Shown here: positions 41,369 through 45,222 of the stretch, piece by piece | Position numbering within the stretch: position 1 is the first letter of the stretch | How the letters are laid out: each line of letters starts with the position of its first letter | DNA from: Marine Group I thaumarchaeote SCGC AAA799-O18 | GTDB taxonomy: Archaea; Thermoproteota; Nitrososphaeria; Nitrososphaerales; Nitrosopumilaceae | Reading direction: 5' to 3' | Length of the DNA: 45,222 nucleotides | NCBI GenBank assembly: GCA_000746705.1 | Contig: JOTC01000005.1 | Location: 1 to 45,222, forward strand | Translations under genes and position numbers: made by a program | The notes under the pieces: model-generated | What the model saw: only the letters and a program-made list of their open reading frames with translations | Databases searched by the model: none | What the model was told of the DNA's origin: nothing

Positions 41369-42928
41369 CTAACTAACTTTGATTATCCCTACTTTAATTA
41401 GATATTGTATCCCTGAAACGAATGTTTTATCATCTATTTCTCCTCCAGCCCACCAACCTGCATTATTTTTTACCCATACTGGAACTATCTGTTTCACTTC
41501 AGTGTCAGATGATTTTTCTGTCTGTGGGATCATCATAATTTTTTCTTGAATAAGATATTGTATTCCCTGTAAGAAAGATAAGTTGTCAATTTCATTTGCC
41601 GCCCACCATCCAGCGTTGTTTTTAATCCAGTCTGGTATTGAAGTCTCATTAACGTTTATTCTGTTCACAACAACTGGAAGAAATCCATTAGCAAGTTCAT
41701 TGCCACTCAAGTTTTCAAACTGTAATGTTATTGGACCAGTAATAAAATCTGGAATTATAAATTCTATAGTGTTAGGTTTAGTTTTTGAATCTGTGCTAAA
41801 GCCACTTTTTTGAAAAAGTTTCTCACCATCATGAATAATGGATACATCATAACTGACTGAAACAGGCCTATCTAACAAAAATATATCCATAATATCAAAC
41901 ATGAATATAGTTTTAGAACCAGACTCTATATTTTGAGGATCCCAACTCAAGTTTATTCTAAATTGTCCATTTCCAGTTACCGTACTCAGAGGCAAGTTTT
42001 CCTCTGTTGGCATTATTGCAAACTCCATTTTGCTATTTGAATTTTGCAATTTCTCAGATATCAGTAATAATTCTTTTTGACTTAATACGAGATGTACTAT
42101 TCTATATTCAGATGAAAAATCATCTATAGTGATTACATTATCTGGTACAGGTAAGCTATTGATATTTGCCGACAAACTTTTCACCATTAGATCACCAAAA
42201 GTTTTTGGAATTATCAGTTCTTGATGCATTACAGATGTCTGTTCTATGTTTTCTTTGGACCAATTGAATGGTATCGAGTAACTAGATTTCTTCATAATAG
42301 GGTCGTAGTTGAAATCATCATTGATTAGATCATAGTATGTGATGACGCTTAGTTGTTGTTGACCAAAATTAACGTCGCTTATATCATGATATGTTCTATC
42401 AGGAATTGATATCCCAACATCATAATCAATCGCTGGAGAAATGATATTTGAATAACTTTCGGCAGTGGTTATTATTACCTTAAAATTATAAAGACCACCT
42501 GAATCAAACGAGCTACCTTTTACATTAATAATTTCATTTGGACCAGAAATAGAATTAAAAAAACTAGTGCTTTCCTGTTCAACAGAAATTTGATCGGATT
42601 CTGTTGGGATAAAATGCATTAAAAGAATACCGTCATCTCTTTGAAATGTTCCCTCAAATAATAATTCATTACTTTTTTCTGCCATAATGAAATATGTAAC
42701 ATCTTTCAGAGTGATTCCAGTATCCAGGTTAAATAAATTGAAAGAGATTTCTCTTATTTGTGTATCAGGAATTTGGCTTGAGGATACTTCAAGTGTGACA
42801 AATTTAGAACCCAGTATTACGGGAAGCATAATTTCAGATCCTAAGCCATGTCCAAAGGCATTTGTAGTTCCCATGGAAAGTATTATTCCTAAAACGAAGA
42901 ACAAAAGAAAAATTTTTGAAAAATGCAT
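41369..42928 (-). CDS. Secreted protein with two C-terminal WxKNNAGWWA repeats
   Basis: The 519-residue protein has a signal peptide (FSKIFLLFFVLGIILSMG, then TTNAFGHG). A long beta-strand-rich outside region (about 25-425) contains several Ig-like or cupredoxin-like stretches. Two 38-residue C-terminal repeats (431-468 and 482-519) each start P-x-W-x-KNNAGWWA and contain F-x-x-G-I-Q-Y-L-I. This repeat is characteristic of secreted proteins of ammonia-oxidising archaea and may anchor them to the cell surface; its exact role is unknown to me. There is no C-terminal membrane helix. The gene stands alone, convergent with tRNA-Lys. Confidence 0.75.
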   Translation of the reverse strand: MHFSKIFLLFFVLGIILSMGTTNAFGHGLGSEIMLPVILGSKFVTLEVSSSQIPDTQIREISFNLFNLDTGITLKDVTYFIMAEKSNELLFEGTFQRDDGILLMHFIPTESDQISVEQESTSFFNSISGPNEIINVKGSSFDSGGLYNFKVIITTAESYSNIISPAIDYDVGISIPDRTYHDISDVNFGQQQLSVITYYDLINDDFNYDPIMKKSSYSIPFNWSKENIEQTSVMHQELIIPKTFGDLMVKSLSANINSLPVPDNVITIDDFSSEYRIVHLVLSQKELLLISEKLQNSNSKMEFAIMPTEENLPLSTVTGNGQFRINLSWDPQNIESGSKTIFMFDIMDIFLLDRPVSVSYDVSIIHDGEKLFQKSGFSTDSKTKPNTIEFIIPDFITGPITLQFENLSGNELANGFLPVVVNRINVNETSIPDWIKNNAGWWAANEIDNLSFLQGIQYLIQEKIMMIPQTEKSSDTEVKQIVPVWVKNNAGWWAGGEIDDKTFVSGIQYLIKVGIIKVS

Positions 42929-42981
42929 TTGTAAAAGATGAACATTCTACTAATTTATCACTATTCCGAGTAATTGTATAC

Positions 42982-43146
42982 TTAATGACTACATTTACAG
43001 GCAATCATCTTGGTGTTAAACGAACAGTCATGTGGCTCATTTGATTTGATATCAACTGGAATGGTTTTCATGCATTCAGAATGTCTTCCTTTTTTACAAA
43101 ACCAACAAACTTCTCGATTTGAATCATTTACTGGGCGTGGTTTCAT
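42982..43146 (-). CDS. Small Cys/His zinc-finger-like protein (54 aa)
   Basis: This 54-codon frame on the minus strand starts MKPRPVNDSNREVCWFCKKG and ends IACKCSH. Cysteines and histidines are arranged CxxC (14, 17), His22, Cys25, His39, Cys41, Cys50, Cys52 and His54, enough for two zinc sites. Conserved spacing and lack of other coding potential in this gap support a real gene. It lies 36 bp after the stop of ilvE on the same strand. The central 83 bp of the gene are the source of the inverted copy at the right edge. Confidence 0.65.
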   Translation of the reverse strand: MKPRPVNDSNREVCWFCKKGRHSECMKTIPVDIKSNEPHDCSFNTKMIACKCSH

Positions 43147-43182
43147 GATTTATTATTGTATTAATTTAGTAAAAAACTTACT

Positions 43183-44097
43183 CTAGATATATCGTAACCA
43201 AGAAGTAAATCTATCATCATTGTTCATTACAACATCTATAAACGATTTTTGTAATGTTTTTGTAATTATTCCTACCTTCCCATTTCCAATTGATGTTTTA
43301 TTGATTTTTGTTACAGATTTTACTTCCGCAGCAGTTCCGGTCATAAAAACTTCATCAGCTTTTAACAACTCCTTCAGTGATATGTTCTTTTGAATTAATT
43401 TAATTCCGTCAGCCTTAATCAATCGAATTACACTATCTCTAGTAATTCCGTTTAAGATGTCAGCATTCAACGGAGGAGTTTTAATTATTCCATTTTTCAC
43501 GATGAAAATATTTTCAGCACTTCCCTCTGCAACTTTGCCATTATTGTTGAGCATTATCGCCTCATCATATCCGCTTTTCAGTGCTTCAACGCGTGCTAAA
43601 GCAGCATTGGAGTAGTTAGCAGCAGATTTTGCTTGCATTGGTTGGGATCTGGAATCTATTCTAATCCATTTTGAAATCTTACATTTTGCTCCTGAAAATT
43701 TACCAGCTTTTGATTCACCCATTTTCCATTCCCAGCATGAAATAGAAACATCTACTTTGTTTAGCGTTGGTGTAAGTCCCATGGTACCATATCCATAGTA
43801 AGCTATTGGTCTAATGTAGCATTCTTTCAAACCACTTGCTTTAACCGTCTTTATTATTGCATCCGTGATTTGCTTTTTTGTGTAACGCATTTTCATACCA
43901 TATAGCTTTGCAGAATTAAAAAATCTATCAACATGTTCTGGTAATCGGAAGATTGCAGAGCCGTTGGAAGTATTATAGCATCTTATTCCCTCAAAAACAG
44001 CAGTTGAATAATGTAATGCGTGAGTAAGGATATGCACTTTTGCATTATTGAATGGAACTAGTTTTCCATTCATCCAAATCTTTCCAACTTCCTTCAT
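43183..44097 (-). CDS. ilvE: Branched-chain amino acid aminotransferase
   Basis: The 304-residue, fold-type IV PLP enzyme has ALHYSTAVFEGIRCY at the start, MQAKSAANYSNAALARVEA (Schiff-base lysine in A-K-S), NNNGKVAEGSAENIFIV and ILNGITRDSVIRL (phosphate loop). It makes leucine, isoleucine and valine from their keto acids with glutamate. The length fits the bacterial/archaeal IlvE (about 300-310). It is flanked by the aspartate kinase gene upstream on the same strand, 39 bp away. Confidence 0.93.
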   Translation of the reverse strand: MKEVGKIWMNGKLVPFNNAKVHILTHALHYSTAVFEGIRCYNTSNGSAIFRLPEHVDRFFNSAKLYGMKMRYTKKQITDAIIKTVKASGLKECYIRPIAYYGYGTMGLTPTLNKVDVSISCWEWKMGESKAGKFSGAKCKISKWIRIDSRSQPMQAKSAANYSNAALARVEALKSGYDEAIMLNNNGKVAEGSAENIFIVKNGIIKTPPLNADILNGITRDSVIRLIKADGIKLIQKNISLKELLKADEVFMTGTAAEVKSVTKINKTSIGNGKVGIITKTLQKSFIDVVMNNDDRFTSWLRYI

Positions 44098-44136
44098 ATG
44101 ATGGAATTCAATTTTGGTAATTTAAAGAATTGTTCC

Positions 44137-45139
44137 TTATTTGAATTTGATATTAGCGCGTTCTTCATGAATTGTACTTATTGCGTTTTCAATATTATTA
44201 CCAGAATCTTCCACAACAACTATTATTCTTGATGTCTCCTCTTGTGCATCTATATTTAGTATATTTATACCGGATTCACCTATTTTTGCGCTAGTTTTTG
44301 AAACGATTTGTTGGACGCGCCACATTTCATCTCCAATTAACGTTATGACTCCTCTATTGTATGTGATAGTTGCAAGTGCATCAAATCCTAAAACATATTT
44401 TTCATTTCTTTTGATATAATCACCATCAAGGAACAATATTCTGGTAAATTTTATTCCATCCTTAGTAAATGGTGATAGTATAACAAACTCACTGTATCTC
44501 TTTTTGTTTTCAAGAGAATCTAAAAGTTTATGTGCTGATTCATCCTCCATTCTTAAAATTGCACAATTCTTTTTTCCAGTAATGATTTTTATCGGGTGAC
44601 CATTTTTATTGGTTGATTTTCTTTCAATTGTTGTAATCTTTTCTGGGTTTCTTATATCTGTGATAACTATTGGCATGGAAACCCCATTTTCTAAAATTTC
44701 TTTAATAGCTATAGGATCAAGAATGTTCATTCCAAACATTCCAGCTAACCTTGCTTCGTTATATGATAGATTTTCCACATCAGTTAATCCATCACTAATT
44801 ATTTTAGGATCCGCAGAAACAACAGAACTGTCTTTCTCTAAATCAATTTTTACATTAAATTTCTTATGCAACAAAATTCCCAAATCTGCAGCTGTTCTAT
44901 CAGAACCCCCTCTCTCGTATGTTGTTATAACCCCATCTTTTGTACGACCTATAAAACCTCCAATTGTTACAACCTGATTTTCATCAAATAACTTTTCGAG
45001 AAATTCAACCTTTTTGTTAGATTCTGATACAAGGAAGTTTGTAGATTCAATATTACTATCAGTTATTATTGGCCAATTATCCAGACCGACAACTTTTGAT
45101 TTCATTCCATGACTCTGTAGGATGTATTCCATTATGCAC
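44137..45139 (-). CDS. lysC: Aspartate kinase, N-terminal part missing
   Basis: The fragment of about 333 residues covers part of the kinase domain (TTYERGGSDRTAADLG, substrate-binding region) and two C-terminal ACT regulatory domains (VITLIGDEMW and SGINILNIDAQEETSRIIVVVE). It phosphorylates aspartate for lysine, threonine and methionine synthesis. The family has 440-470 residues and begins with a K-F-G-G-T motif. Here roughly the first 100 residues are absent because the sequence turns into an inverted copy at 45140. The in-frame ATG at 45144 belongs to that copy and is not the real start. Confidence 0.9.
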
Positions 45140-45222
45140 GACATTCTGAATGCATGAAAACCATTCCAGTTGATATCAAATCAAATGAGCCACATGACTG
45201 TTCGTTTAACACCAAGATGATT
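45140..45222. repeat. Right-edge inverted copy of 43003-43085
   Basis: Positions 45140-45222 are the exact reverse complement of 43003-43085, inside the small zinc-finger gene. Identity begins exactly where the aspartate kinase reading frame loses its normal N-terminal continuation and runs to the window end. Together with the left edge it indicates a fold-back chimera. Confidence 0.9.

Noticed and set aside
1..45222. Terminal inverted repeats of a linear virus or plasmid
   Set aside because: The two ends are not complementary to each other; each matches a site inside a nearby chromosomal gene, and the content is core metabolism.

Overview
The window is a piece of chromosome from a marine ammonia-oxidising archaeon of the Nitrososphaeria (Thaumarchaeota, Nitrosopumilus-like). 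This rests on several traits seen together: very AT-rich DNA, frequent TTG starts, archaeal TATA boxes about 25 nt ahead of start codons (leaderless style), archaeal replication factor C large subunit, Alba, NADPH:F420 reductase, a heme-copper oxidase operon with a plastocyanin-like cupredoxin, a four-subunit succinate dehydrogenase, and a secreted protein with two C-terminal WxKNNAGWWA repeats. Both edges look like artefacts. The outermost 99 bp (left) and 83 bp (right) are exact inverted copies of sequence about 2.1 kb further in, and each cuts the 5' end off a gene (a radical SAM gene and aspartate kinase). This is the usual signature of fold-back chimeras from multiple displacement amplification, so the window is probably one complete contig of a single-cell genome.

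Layout. 1-12 kb is a surface-glycan region. It holds a truncated radical SAM gene, two capsule-type glycosyltransferases (one frameshifted), an M28-like DUF4910 peptidase, and a nonulosonic (pseudaminic/legionaminic-type) acid set: NAD-dependent 4,6-dehydratase, PLP aminotransferase, GNAT acetyltransferase, NeuB-like synthase without its SAF domain, SpsF-like cytidylyltransferase and a PseA/WbpG-like amidotransferase, plus an RmlC-like cupin. The UDP-sugar hydrolase (PseG) is not seen. The region ends at tRNA-Arg(TCG). 12-20 kb is core metabolism: aminotransferase, PPOX protein, F420 reductase, phosphatase and the cytochrome oxidase operon (split subunit II, subunit I, cupredoxin, half-size CtaA). 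tRNA-Lys(CTT) follows, then a large B12-type radical SAM enzyme. 22-29 kb holds argH, a MIP18-family gene, sdhABCD, a PadR regulator with a palindromic operator over its own start, a methylisocitrate-lyase-like enzyme and Alba.

30-35.6 kb is the most unusual part. It is a compact AT-rich cluster with an acyl carrier protein, an AMP-forming ligase, an asparagine-synthase-like ATP-pyrophosphatase, an AAC(3)-family N-acyltransferase, a PhyH-type Fe/2-oxoglutarate oxygenase, a double VOC protein and a methyltransferase, ending at tRNA-Ala(GGC). Carrier-protein chemistry is rare in archaea. My inference is that the cluster builds a modified acyl or aminoacyl group on the ACP and transfers it to an amino sugar, possibly one made by the 1-12 kb region. 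35.8-45.1 kb returns to core genes: hemA (catalytic Cys replaced by Ser), rfcL with three uncharacterised neighbours, an inositol-monophosphatase-family gene, tRNA-Asp, tRNA-Lys(TTT), the secreted repeat protein, a 54-residue Cys/His protein, ilvE and a truncated aspartate kinase.

The Alba gene appears switched out of frame by a 10-bp contraction in a tandem repeat in its N-terminal tail, and an A7 run breaks a glycosyltransferase. No stretch longer than 300 bp lacks a gene.
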